From Canibacter sp052085365 (lineage in GTDB: Bacteria; Actinomycetota; Actinomycetes; Actinomycetales; Microbacteriaceae): a stretch of DNA of 64,000 nucleotides. Within the stretch, counting starts at the first letter, position 1. Every line of letters begins with the position of its first letter. The DNA lies in contig JBQDFP010000004.1 in assembly GCA_052085365.1 (NCBI GenBank), positions 60,019 through 124,018 of the forward strand, written 5' to 3'. Positions 45,080-53,368 of the stretch are shown in pieces. Under the pieces are notes generated by a model, which was not told the DNA's origin, ran no database searches, and saw nothing but the letters and a program-made list of their open reading frames with translations. The translations under genes and the position numbers were made by a program.

Positions 45080-46453
45080 CTAGAGGTCCCGGCCTATTCC
45101 GGTGTCGGGTGAGGGGCGTTCTGGATCTTCTGGATCGGGGTCGAGGTGCTGTTCTCGATCGGCGAGGAACTCGCTGAGCAGCACCCCTTGCTCCAGCCGC
45201 GTCATCGGTGGCTCGGGCGACACGCCACTCGAATGTTCGGGTGCGGCACCGATCCGCCCCGTCGTGAGAACCTGCGCGTTCACCTGCCTGAGCACTTCGT
45301 CAGGCGCATGGTGCTCGGTGTTGTGCTCCAAGATGCGGGCGATTTCATTCAACACCGCGCTGTCATGCTCGACCGGGGAGAACGCGGCCGACGCCGTCAT
45401 TCCGTCACCGACCGGCATACGTCCGACGACAACTCGGAACTCACCGGTTCCTTCGAGGCCAACCGCGTCATACACCCCGGGCGGTACCCAGTCGTGTGCT
45501 TCCGACGCACGCCCCGCATACAGTTCACCCCGGTCTGGGTCAGCGGGGTCGATGATGCGCACGTCAGGGTCGGCGGCGAACAGCATCGCTTCCAACTGCT
45601 CCCGCTGCCTACGATCCAGTAGCGATACACCCTGCCCGGTCTTCTCGCGTTCGACGAGCGTTCGGAGCGTCTGGATCGCGATCAGGTCCGCGGGCAGCCA
45701 TTCACGGTGAAACCGTTCGGGCAGAATCATCGTCCTAGGCCCACCCTCAGCAAGTAACCCGTGCAGGGCGTGTTCACGGCGTTTCGCGAGAGCGGTGAAC
45801 TCCGTGTGCCACGCCCCATGATCCCACGCAAACCTCATGTCTTCGAATTCGCCCTCGTAGGCGGGCGCGATCGTGACGAGGTAATCTTCTTTCACCGGCT
45901 CTACCGGCAATTGTTCGCGTTCCACGAGGTCGATCAGGCCGTCACGCACCCGCTCAGCCCGCTCGAGTTTCGTGAGCGTGTCCGGCAGTCGGGACGCTTG
46001 GATGGCGAGCGAGAGGCATTCGTCACGCCACTGCTCATGCGCGTCATCGAACCGATCAGTATCAGGTGACCCGTCTGGGAAGCGGAAACTTTCGGTGTGG
46101 GGTTCGGGTGGGAACATCTCTGCGACGATCTCGGGGATTCCAGTCTCTTCGAATGGTTCCCAGCCGCGTGACGGAATGATCACCTGGCGCGGCGGTACTT
46201 CCGGGGTGCCGGTGACAGGAGTCCAGGACGTGATGCTCGCCACATCGTCTCCAAACCCTTCCCCGAATACTCGAGACCCGTCGGTGCGAATGTCATCAGG
46301 TTCACCCGCGAGTTCCTCAACGAGCACCTCGCCGACCATGTAGTCAGCCTCGGCCTGGCTGCGGGCGAGCACGTCGAATTCGATCACCACCCGGTGCGGT
46401 TGCAACGGATCGGGCACATACCCGAGCGGCGGCGTGATAGTGGAATCGGACAT
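45080..46453 (-). CDS. uncharacterised 457-residue acidic protein (ICE/plasmid cargo type)
   Basis: A soluble protein with no signal, membrane span or recognisable catalytic motif. It is rich in Glu/Asp/Pro, with charged helical stretches in the middle (LTKLERAERVRDGLIDLVER, then LVEREKTGQGVSLLDRRQRE) and a low-complexity acidic end (DREQHLDPDPEDPERPSPD). The ATG has AAAGGAG ten bases upstream, which is convincing. Its company (a relaxase fossil, a DNA methyltransferase further right, AraC regulators) suggests cargo of an integrative conjugative element. No function is assigned. Confidence 0.7.
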   Translation of the reverse strand: MSDSTITPPLGYVPDPLQPHRVVIEFDVLARSQAEADYMVGEVLVEELAGEPDDIRTDGSRVFGEGFGDDVASITSWTPVTGTPEVPPRQVIIPSRGWEPFEETGIPEIVAEMFPPEPHTESFRFPDGSPDTDRFDDAHEQWRDECLSLAIQASRLPDTLTKLERAERVRDGLIDLVEREQLPVEPVKEDYLVTIAPAYEGEFEDMRFAWDHGAWHTEFTALAKRREHALHGLLAEGGPRTMILPERFHREWLPADLIAIQTLRTLVEREKTGQGVSLLDRRQREQLEAMLFAADPDVRIIDPADPDRGELYAGRASEAHDWVPPGVYDAVGLEGTGEFRVVVGRMPVGDGMTASAAFSPVEHDSAVLNEIARILEHNTEHHAPDEVLRQVNAQVLTTGRIGAAPEHSSGVSPEPPMTRLEQGVLLSEFLADREQHLDPDPEDPERPSPDTGIGRDL

Positions 46454-46572
46454 GACGGGTTCTCCTTTGTGTTTTAGCCATTCACCTGCGCGTCAGGTGC
46501 AGATCAGGTACGGCAAAATTGCAGGCCGCACTTCCGGGATAAGCCACTCCGGCGAGGCTGTCCACCGGGGAT

Positions 46573-46610
46573 GGTGAAGATGCGCGAATGCGTTTAGAAC
46601 ATGCGTCAAA
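46573..46610 (-). repeat. upstream repeat copy 2 (38 bp)
   Basis: Partner of 44993-45030 with five mismatches; lies 120-157 bases before the start of the 457-residue gene. It contains three ATGCG units (46579, 46587 and 46601). Confidence 0.7.
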
Positions 46611-46671
46611 ACATCACCTCCTCACCCCCTGAGGTCCTTCGGCCGATGAGGGCTGCGGCACAACAGGTGAG

Positions 46672-47169
46672 TCAGAGATGATGTGCCTGCCCGGCTGGCT
46701 CGTGACGCGGAGCGTCAACTGCCTCTGAATTCAGCGAATGTTCGCGCTCCTGGAGCGCACTCTCCAAGTAGCGGTGCACGACGGTGCGGTTGGTGCCGTC
46801 GACCCCACCAGTAGTTGATATCCGATGGAACGAGTACGCCGGGTACGGGGTCGCTTCCCGTAGTGCCTCTAGCCAGGCATCGACATCCTCTGGCAGTACC
46901 CAATCCTGTGGCGGCGGATTCGACTCTAGAAATTCGGGTGCGCCCGCATAGGCGGGCGAGTCGTCGATCATGTCGTGGATCGTTGTCGCCATGGTGCGTG
47001 CCAGCGTCACGGGGTTGCGGTCGGCGATCACCGTGGGGTCTTCCTTGGTGTCGTCAGACCAAATGATCACCCCGAGGAAGGGAGAGGTCGGCCACCTTGG
47101 GTGTGTCGCGGCATTGTCAGCAGTGCTAGTGGGCGGGGTGTGTTTCTCTGGTGATTCGGTACCGATCAT
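46672..47169 (-). CDS. uncharacterised 165-residue protein
   Basis: A soluble acidic protein: SPFLGVIIWSDDTKEDPTVI, then an Asp-rich helix (MATTIHDMIDDSPAYAG) and DWVLPEDVDAWLEALREATP. No membrane span or known motif is visible. The start at 47169 follows GAAGGAA; the ORF opens six codons earlier without a ribosome-binding site. It lies between the AraC regulator and the 457-residue protein on the same strand and may form one transcription unit with either. Function unknown. Confidence 0.65.
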   Translation of the reverse strand: MIGTESPEKHTPPTSTADNAATHPRWPTSPFLGVIIWSDDTKEDPTVIADRNPVTLARTMATTIHDMIDDSPAYAGAPEFLESNPPPQDWVLPEDVDAWLEALREATPYPAYSFHRISTTGGVDGTNRTVVHRYLESALQEREHSLNSEAVDAPRHEPAGQAHHL

Positions 47170-47285
47170 GGTGATTCCTTCCTTCACGGGTTCGTCGAGC
47201 GGCCTGGCGCGATCGACTACCTCTCAGGTAGGAAGGTGCTTTACTTTTCCGACATTCGCTGAGGCACCCACATTTCTCGGGAGCC

Positions 47286-48143
47286 TCAATGTCCCTGCGG
47301 TGCGCCGTGAGTGCGACGGTAGAGCTGCGGCGAAAGCCCGTGGGCGTGTCGGAATACCCGAGAAGCATGGCTTGAGTCATACCAGCCAACCTGCCGCGCA
47401 ATGGCATCGATGGGGCGAGGGTCCGACACTAGAAGCTCCGCCATACGTTTGGCGCGCTCTGTTCGTAAAAACTCCGCCGGACTCATCTGCAGGTGTTGCC
47501 GGAACAGTCGAGACAGTTGGGACCGGGATATCGAAACCGACGCAGCCAGGACATCGATGCTCCACGGGTAGTCGAGTTGCTCAAGAAGACGCGACACTGC
47601 CTGGCGGACTGCGGTGTTACCGGGGTCGTGCTCGGTGGTGGGGCGCGTGAGAATGTCGAAGAGTTCCGCGATCCGGCTGAGCTGATGCAGTGCGGGGGCT
47701 TCATTCTGGTGACTGTCGAGCAGAAGGCGAAAGGAAGCGTTCAGGTGGGATAGGGCTTGGGAAGGCAGATCGATGAGGATGGGATCAGACTGGCCCGCCT
47801 TCGAGGACAGCAAGAGAGCAGATGCGCTGGATTTGGGGATCCAGCGCACCTGCTCGTGGAGGAATTCGGTATCGATGCATGCCGTCGTGGTCACGACCTG
47901 ACCGGCCGGTACTCCCGCATACCATTGCCCGGGAGGCAACAGCACAACTTGACCTTCACCGAGATTCAGTTCACCGGTCTGATGCAGAATCGTGGTGGTG
48001 CCCGAGTTGACGACCAGCACTTTCATCCGGTCAGAGGTGGTGCGGGCTGTCGAGGACGAATGGACCACTCGTTGCACCATGACCAGAGACGGCACACCCT
48101 CCGCGCTATCGGTTCGTGTTCTCCTTTCGATAGCGTCCGACAT
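47286..48143 (-). CDS. AraC-family transcriptional regulator
   Basis: A 285-residue regulator with an N-terminal cupin-like sensor (about 30-100; VVLLPPGQWYAGVPAGQ) and two C-terminal helix-turn-helix units: SIDVLAASVSISRSQLSRLF and IDAIARQVGWYDSSHASRVF, followed by the usual HGLSPQLYRR. It begins 12 bases after the flavin-reductase gene of the nrd block on the same strand, so it is probably the last gene of that operon. Its layout resembles the IS-split AraC gene at the right end of the window. Confidence 0.85.
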   Translation of the reverse strand: MSDAIERRTRTDSAEGVPSLVMVQRVVHSSSTARTTSDRMKVLVVNSGTTTILHQTGELNLGEGQVVLLPPGQWYAGVPAGQVVTTTACIDTEFLHEQVRWIPKSSASALLLSSKAGQSDPILIDLPSQALSHLNASFRLLLDSHQNEAPALHQLSRIAELFDILTRPTTEHDPGNTAVRQAVSRLLEQLDYPWSIDVLAASVSISRSQLSRLFRQHLQMSPAEFLRTERAKRMAELLVSDPRPIDAIARQVGWYDSSHASRVFRHAHGLSPQLYRRTHGAPQGH

Positions 48144-48155
48144 GTGTTCTCACGC

Positions 48156-48722
48156 CTATCCGCGACTCTCTACGAGCTGGGTAAAGCGGCTGACGTAGTC
48201 CCTGAGGAACCGCACTGTGGATTCCTGGGTGATTCGGTCATCATCGTCGAACAGTGAGGGCGATTGGGAGAGGAACACTTCGGGCTGCCCGGGTGTGGGC
48301 ATGTCGAAGTAAGACAGCGCGAGCCGGAGGTTCTTCTGCGAACTGTACCCGCCCATGCGGCCCACAGAGTGGCTGACGATCCCGGCCGGGAGACTCTTCC
48401 AGGCGACGTCGCCGTTGGGTTTGGAGCCGATGTCGATCGCGTTTTTCAGGCACGCAGGGATGGTGCGGTTGTTCTCCGGGGTGACGAACAAGATGCCGTG
48501 AGACGCTTTGATCGTTGCCCGAAATTCTGAGTATTCCGGCGGGACAAGCGTGTCAGTCACGTCGGGATCGTCGTAATCGAAGTTATAGAGCGGAAGGTCA
48601 CGAATCTCAACGATTCGTGCATCGTAGTTCCTGGGAAAGTAGCCGGTGAGGTTGTGGGCGATCTTGAGGGCGTAGGAGCCTCGGCGAAGACTGCCGACAA
48701 GGATGGAAATGTTTCGGGTCAC
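48156..48722 (-). CDS. NADPH-dependent FMN reductase
   Basis: A 188-residue flavodoxin-like reductase. The N-terminal SILVGSLRRGSYALKIAHNL is the FMN-phosphate loop, and FVTPENNRTIPACLKNAIDI is the signature of the NADPH-dependent FMN/azoreductase family (usually PEYNxSxPxxLKNAID). The GTG at 48722 is preferred, since the 54 upstream residues are low-complexity and overlap nrdF. In this operon it could reduce NrdI, the flavodoxin that activates the Mn2-NrdF cofactor; that is inference from position. Confidence 0.82.
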   Translation of the reverse strand: MTRNISILVGSLRRGSYALKIAHNLTGYFPRNYDARIVEIRDLPLYNFDYDDPDVTDTLVPPEYSEFRATIKASHGILFVTPENNRTIPACLKNAIDIGSKPNGDVAWKSLPAGIVSHSVGRMGGYSSQKNLRLALSYFDMPTPGQPEVFLSQSPSLFDDDDRITQESTVRFLRDYVSRFTQLVESRG

Positions 48723-48771
48723 GCTATGTCTTTCAGTGAATGTGTGAGTGCAGGGTGGGTGGTTTTGTGTG

Positions 48772-49797
48772 TCAGAAGTCCCAGTCGTCGTCGCTGGTGT
48801 CTTCGGCTTTTCCGATGATGTACGAGGAACCCGAGCCGGAGAAGAAGTCGTGGTTCTCGGCTGAGCCGGGTGAGAGGGCAGCAAGGATCTCGGGGTTGAC
48901 CTCGGTCTCTTCAGGGGTGAAGCGGGCCGGGTAGCCGAGGTTCATGAGCGCCTTGTTCGCGTTGTAGCGCACAAACACCGCCACGTCGTCCATGAGTCCG
49001 AGCGGTTCATAGAGCTCACCCGAGTATTCGAGTTCCAGTTCGTAGAGTTCTTCCAACAGCGCGTAGGTGAACTCGCGCATGTGTTCCTGTTCGGCTGCCG
49101 AGTGGGTTTCGAGGCCGCGTTGGTACTTGTATCCGGAGTAGTAGCCGTGCACGGCTTTGTCGCGGAGGATCAGCCGGATCATATCTGCGGTGTTGGTGAG
49201 GGTCGCGTGGACAGAGAAGTGCAACGGCAGGTAGAACCCGGCGTAGAGCAGCAGGGACGACAGCAGGGTGGAGGCTACTTTTCGTTTGAGCGGATCATCA
49301 CCGTAGTAGTGCACCAGGACTCGTTTTGATCGTTCTTGGAGGAGGTCGTTGCCGACCGCCCACCGGTAGGCGTCGTCAATTTCTGGGGTGCTGGTGAGGG
49401 TGGAGAACACGCTGGAGTAGGAGCGTGCGTGCACGGCCTGCATGAATGCGATGTTCGTGTAGACGGCTTCCTCGTGCTCGGTGCGGGCGTCTTGGATCTG
49501 GCAGATCTCGCCGACGGTGGCCTGCACGGTGTCGAGCATGGTGAGCCCGGTAAACACGCGCATTGTGAGGGTGCGCTCTTCGGGGGTGAGTGTCTGCCAG
49601 GCAGGCAGGTCGTTCGAGAGCGGCACTTTCTCGGGGAGCCAGAAGTTCGCAGTGAGCCGGTTCCACACTTCCAGGTCTTTGTCGTCACCGATGCGGTTCC
49701 AGTTGATGGGTCGCAGGCGAGCGGCGGGGTCGTGCCGGAACCCGGGCGGGGTGACGGAGATCTCGGTGATCGGACGGGTGGGGTCGAGGAGAGTCAT
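48772..49797 (-). CDS. nrdF: class Ib ribonucleotide reductase, radical-generating subunit NrdF
   Basis: A 341-residue R2-like subunit holding a dinuclear metal site (Mn2 or Fe2) and tyrosyl radical. Typical blocks: INWNRIGDDKDLEVWNRLTA, metal-ligand helix HEEAVYTNIAFMQAVHARSY (Glu, His), LLYAGFYLPLHFSVHATLTN and MREFTYALLEELYELELEYS. The C-terminus ends DDDWDF, the aromatic tail that docks to NrdE. The start at 49797 is chosen over the longer ORF because MTLLDPTRPITEI is family-like. It lies 37 bases after nrdE. Confidence 0.93.
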   Translation of the reverse strand: MTLLDPTRPITEISVTPPGFRHDPAARLRPINWNRIGDDKDLEVWNRLTANFWLPEKVPLSNDLPAWQTLTPEERTLTMRVFTGLTMLDTVQATVGEICQIQDARTEHEEAVYTNIAFMQAVHARSYSSVFSTLTSTPEIDDAYRWAVGNDLLQERSKRVLVHYYGDDPLKRKVASTLLSSLLLYAGFYLPLHFSVHATLTNTADMIRLILRDKAVHGYYSGYKYQRGLETHSAAEQEHMREFTYALLEELYELELEYSGELYEPLGLMDDVAVFVRYNANKALMNLGYPARFTPEETEVNPEILAALSPGSAENHDFFSGSGSSYIIGKAEDTSDDDWDF

Positions 49798-49834
49798 AGG
49801 GAATCCTTGATACAAATCGGGGTGGGTAAGGTGA

Positions 49835-51991
49835 TTAGAGGGCGCAGGAGACACAGTTCTCGATCTCGGTGCCTTCGAGAGCTGGCTGGCGCAGCCGGAT
49901 GTAGTAGAGCGTCTTGATCCCGGCCTGCCAGGCATAGATCTGGGCCTTGTTGATGTCGCGGGTGGTGGCGGTATCGCGGAAGAACAACGTCAAGCTCAAC
50001 CCTTGGTCCACGTGGCGGGTCGCGGCGGCGTAGGTGTCGATGATCTTTTCGTAGCCGATCTCGTAGGCGTCTTCGAAGAACTCCAGGTTTTCGTTGGTCA
50101 TGTGCGGGGCCGGGTAGTAGACACGGCCGAGTTTGCCTTCTTTGCGGATCTCAATCTTCGCTGCGATCGGATGGATCGAGGCGGTCGAGTGGTTCACATA
50201 TGAGATTGAGCCGGTCGGTGGGACAGCTTGCAAATAGGCGTTGTAGATCCCGTGCGCCATGACCGACTCCCGCAGTTCCTGCCAGTCAGCACGGCTCGGG
50301 ATTGCGACATCGGCCTCGGTGAAGAGGTCGCGGACCCGCTGGGTGGCGGGCTGCCAATCACGGTCGGTGTACTTGTCGAAGTAGGAACCGTCGGCATACG
50401 CCGAGGTGTCGAAGCCTGCGAAGGCCTCGCCGCGCTCGATCGCGATCCTGTTCGAGGCGCGCAGGGCGTGGTAGGTGACGGTGAGGAAGTACAGGTCGGT
50501 GAAGTCGATGCCCTCCTCGCTGCCGTACCGGATGCGCTGGGACGCAAGAAAACCGTGGAGGTTCATTTGTCCGAGCCCGATCGCGTGCGATGCAGCGTTT
50601 CCGGCAGCTACTGATGGCACCGCGTCGACGTCGGTCTGTTCCGACACGCTCGTGAGTGCCCGCACCGCCGTCTCCACGGTCTGTCCGAAATCAGGTGAGG
50701 CGAAGGCCTGAGCGATGTTGAGCGAGCCGAGGTTGCAGGAAATGTCCCGGCCCACACGCTCGTATCCGATGGCGGCGTCGTAGCGGGAGGGGGTGTTCAC
50801 CTGCAGGATCTCGCTGCAGAGGTTCGACATGTTGATCCACCCGTCGACCGGGTTCGCCGCATTCACGGTGTCTTCGAAGAGCACGTAGGGGTAGCCGGAT
50901 TCGAATTGCAGTTCGGCGAGGGTTTTGAAGAACTCGCGCGCACTAATCGTGGTCTTCCGAATCCGCGGGTTCCCGACCAGGTCGTCGTAGTGCTCGCTGA
51001 CCGAGAGATCTGACAGCGGTGTGCCGTATTCGCGTTCCACGTCGTAGGGGCTGAATAGGTGCATGTCCCGGTTTTCCTTCGCGAGCTGGAAGGTCACATC
51101 GGGAATGACGACACCGAGGGAGAGGGTCTTGATGCGGATCTTCTCGTCTGCGTTCTCCCGTTTGGTGTCCAGAAACCGCAGAATGTCTGGGTGGTGCGCG
51201 TGGAGGTATACGGCTCCCGCACCCTGGCGGGCACCGAGTTGGTTGGCGTAGCTGAAGCTGTCTTCGAGGATCTTCATCACCGGGACGACGCCGGAGGCTT
51301 GATTCTCTATCTTCTTGATCGGCGCACCGGTCTCACGCAGATTCGTCAGTAGCAGGGCGACCCCGCCGCCGCGTTTGGATAGTTGCAGGGCGGAGTTCAC
51401 GCTACGGCCGATGGATTCCAGGTTGTCTTCCAGGCGCAGCAGGAAGCAGGAGACGAGTTCACCGCGTTGTGCTTTGCCTGCGTTTAAAAACGTTGGCGTC
51501 GCTGGCTGGAACCGGCCCGAGAACATTTCATCGACGAGGCTGGTCGCGAGTTTCGTGTCTCCCTGCCCGAGGTACAGCGCGGTGGCGATGACGCGATCCT
51601 CGAAACCTTCCAGGTAGGTTGAGCCGTCGAAGGTTTTCAGGGCGTAGGACGTGAAGAACTTGAACGCCCCCAAGAATGTGTGGAATCGGTGGCCTACGCC
51701 ATACGCGTGCTCGTACAGCCCACTGATGAACTCTGGCGTGTATGCGGCCAGAAACTCCGGCTCGTAATAGTCGTGTTCGACCAGCCAATCCAAGCGGTCA
51801 TGCACAGATGAGAAAGTTTTCGTGTTCGGTGTGACGTGCTGTCGCAAATACTCGTCCGCAGCTTCCTGGTCTTTGTCGAACTGGATCGACCCGTCCGGGG
51901 CGAACAGGTTCAGCTGTGCGTTGAGGGCGTGGTAGTCCTTGCGGACGCCGATCCCGGTACGTGGCGGAGTTTCTTGAGTCATGGTGGTCAT
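49835..51991 (-). CDS. nrdE: class Ib ribonucleotide reductase, catalytic subunit NrdE
   Basis: A 718-residue R1 subunit reducing ribonucleoside diphosphates. Motifs: PATPTFLNAGKAQRGELVSC with the first active-site Cys, SNLCSEILQ with the thiyl Cys, RDISCNLGSLNIAQ with the partner Cys, PTGSISYVNHSTASIHP, and the redox tail CVSCAL at the C-terminus. The N-terminal ATP-cone of class Ia is absent, as expected for class Ib. Its ATG overlaps the nrdI stop (ATGA). Confidence 0.95.
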   Translation of the reverse strand: MTTMTQETPPRTGIGVRKDYHALNAQLNLFAPDGSIQFDKDQEAADEYLRQHVTPNTKTFSSVHDRLDWLVEHDYYEPEFLAAYTPEFISGLYEHAYGVGHRFHTFLGAFKFFTSYALKTFDGSTYLEGFEDRVIATALYLGQGDTKLATSLVDEMFSGRFQPATPTFLNAGKAQRGELVSCFLLRLEDNLESIGRSVNSALQLSKRGGGVALLLTNLRETGAPIKKIENQASGVVPVMKILEDSFSYANQLGARQGAGAVYLHAHHPDILRFLDTKRENADEKIRIKTLSLGVVIPDVTFQLAKENRDMHLFSPYDVEREYGTPLSDLSVSEHYDDLVGNPRIRKTTISAREFFKTLAELQFESGYPYVLFEDTVNAANPVDGWINMSNLCSEILQVNTPSRYDAAIGYERVGRDISCNLGSLNIAQAFASPDFGQTVETAVRALTSVSEQTDVDAVPSVAAGNAASHAIGLGQMNLHGFLASQRIRYGSEEGIDFTDLYFLTVTYHALRASNRIAIERGEAFAGFDTSAYADGSYFDKYTDRDWQPATQRVRDLFTEADVAIPSRADWQELRESVMAHGIYNAYLQAVPPTGSISYVNHSTASIHPIAAKIEIRKEGKLGRVYYPAPHMTNENLEFFEDAYEIGYEKIIDTYAAATRHVDQGLSLTLFFRDTATTRDINKAQIYAWQAGIKTLYYIRLRQPALEGTEIENCVSCAL

Positions 51992-52476
51992 ACGGGGTTC
52001 CTCTCATTGGAGGCCTGCGTCCAAAAACGGGTCAGGCCATGGGTGACGTTGTAGATATCGCGCTGGGTACCCAGCAGTTCGAAGCGGTACAGCTCGGGGA
52101 CGTGGCATTTGGCGGAGATGATGGGGCCTGCAAGGCAGTAGTCCTCACCGAAGTTCGTGTTCCCCGCCGTGATCACGCCCCGGATGAGGGACCGGTTGAC
52201 CGGGTCATTCAGAAACGCGATCACCTGCTTCGGCACCGCTCCAGCGTGCGCGCCGCCGCCATACGTAGGAACGACCAACACGAACGGGCGAGCTACCCGA
52301 ATCATCCCTTCGCTGCGGGGGCGCAAGGGGATGCGCGCTGCGGGACGGTCGAGCCGTTCCACGAAGCGTCTGGTGTTCTCGGACACGCTGGAGAAGAACA
52401 CCAGATCCGGAGACTCTGTGAATGTCAGCTCCCGCGTCAAGGGTGCGGCTTGCCGTGAGCGAACTGCGGTCGACAT
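51988..52476 (-). CDS. nrdI: NrdI flavodoxin-like activase of class Ib RNR
   Basis: A 162-residue flavoprotein that supplies superoxide to assemble the Mn(III)2-tyrosyl radical of NrdF. LVFFSSVSENTRRFVERL is the FMN-phosphate loop, VPTYGGGAHAGAVPKQV the second loop, and GVITAGNTNFGEDYCLAG the conserved third. ATG with GGAGAGGAG upstream. It heads a leftward operon nrdI-nrdE-nrdF-flavin reductase-AraC, divergent from the PPOX-PEPCK unit. Confidence 0.93.
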   Translation of the reverse strand: MSTAVRSRQAAPLTRELTFTESPDLVFFSSVSENTRRFVERLDRPAARIPLRPRSEGMIRVARPFVLVVPTYGGGAHAGAVPKQVIAFLNDPVNRSLIRGVITAGNTNFGEDYCLAGPIISAKCHVPELYRFELLGTQRDIYNVTHGLTRFWTQASNERNPV

Positions 52477-52675
52477 CGGGGTTCTCCTCTCCTGTCCGGT
52501 TGCAACGCGTCACGTCAGCAACCACTACATGTTGTGCTTGACCCTCACCGGAGGGGGCGTATCTAGTAATAACATCACTGTAGTTTGTTTATGTACGACA
52601 CGCCCATATTTGTAACTACGGCATGTCGAACATAGAATATTAGGTGCGCAGACGCACTGCGAGCGGAGGGTCAGA
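52477..52675. promoter_or_regulatory. divergent promoter region nrdI / PPOX-pckG with candidate metal-regulator sites
   Basis: A 199-base AT-richer gap serving both directions. It contains AACTACGGCATGTC at 52615-52628, nearly the same 14 bases found before the Mn/Zn importer (55269) and beside the mntR-like gene (60301), plus a partial copy TACGACACGCC at 52595. A CGGCATGTCG core is close to palindromic. A joint DtxR/MntR-type operator is inferred. Confidence 0.45.
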
Positions 52676-53368
52676 GTGACAGTGGAAAACTCAAACGAAG
52701 GAAGCTGGTTGGAGGCGATCGCACTCTTTCAGCAGGCACGAACCGGCGATCACCGGGCCGGGATGCAATTGCTGGAGACCTCAGCCGACCCGACCGGCGT
52801 GGTGCACAGCCTGCTGCGGATGCTCACGGTCTTCTTGCGCGGCGAAGAGACCGCCAAGCTCGACCATTTCATGGACGTCTCCTATCGAGCCGGGCCCCCA
52901 CCGCCATCAGCCCCTCGTAAACCCCAGGAGCGACCAGCTCAAGAAGAGCTCGCGACGAGACTTCACGGGAGAGCAAGGCTCGTCGAGCCGATGCGTGACA
53001 TGCTCGCCACCCAGACCCCGATCCTCACCACCGTCACGAGGACAGGGGTGCCGGAGGTGGGGCCAAAGTGGTCGATGCGTGCGTGGAACGACCACACGCT
53101 GGTCTACAACGAACACGCCAAGGGTGCACATATGGCAAACATTCGCTCGGGCTCCACGGCGGTCGTGACGGCGATCGACCAAGACACCCGAGTGGGCTAC
53201 CGCTTCTCCGGCTCTCCGGAAGTGCACGAGCAGGGGGCGGTGTTCGATGCCGCCGTCGACTTCGCAACCGAGCAAGGGCTTAAGCGGCCCGTCGCAGGAG
53301 TCCTGATCCGCATCCATCACATACACACCCTCACGCAGGGATCCGGGACAGGAGAACCCCTCGAATGA
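52676..53368 (+). CDS. pyridoxamine 5'-phosphate oxidase-like (FMN split-barrel) protein
   Basis: A 230-residue protein. Residues 1-75 are helical with no known domain, followed by a Pro-rich link (GPPPPSAPRKP). Residues about 95-215 form a flavin-binding split barrel: MRDMLATQTPILTTVTRTGV, GPKWSMRAWNDHTLVYNEHA and IRSGSTAVVTAIDQDTRVGY. Proteins of this type reduce or bind varied cofactors. GTG start with GGAGGG upstream. Its stop overlaps the PEPCK start (ATGA), so the two are made together. Substrate unknown. Confidence 0.72.
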   Translation: MTVENSNEGSWLEAIALFQQARTGDHRAGMQLLETSADPTGVVHSLLRMLTVFLRGEETAKLDHFMDVSYRAGPPPPSAPRKPQERPAQEELATRLHGRARLVEPMRDMLATQTPILTTVTRTGVPEVGPKWSMRAWNDHTLVYNEHAKGAHMANIRSGSTAVVTAIDQDTRVGYRFSGSPEVHEQGAVFDAAVDFATEQGLKRPVAGVLIRIHHIHTLTQGSGTGEPLE

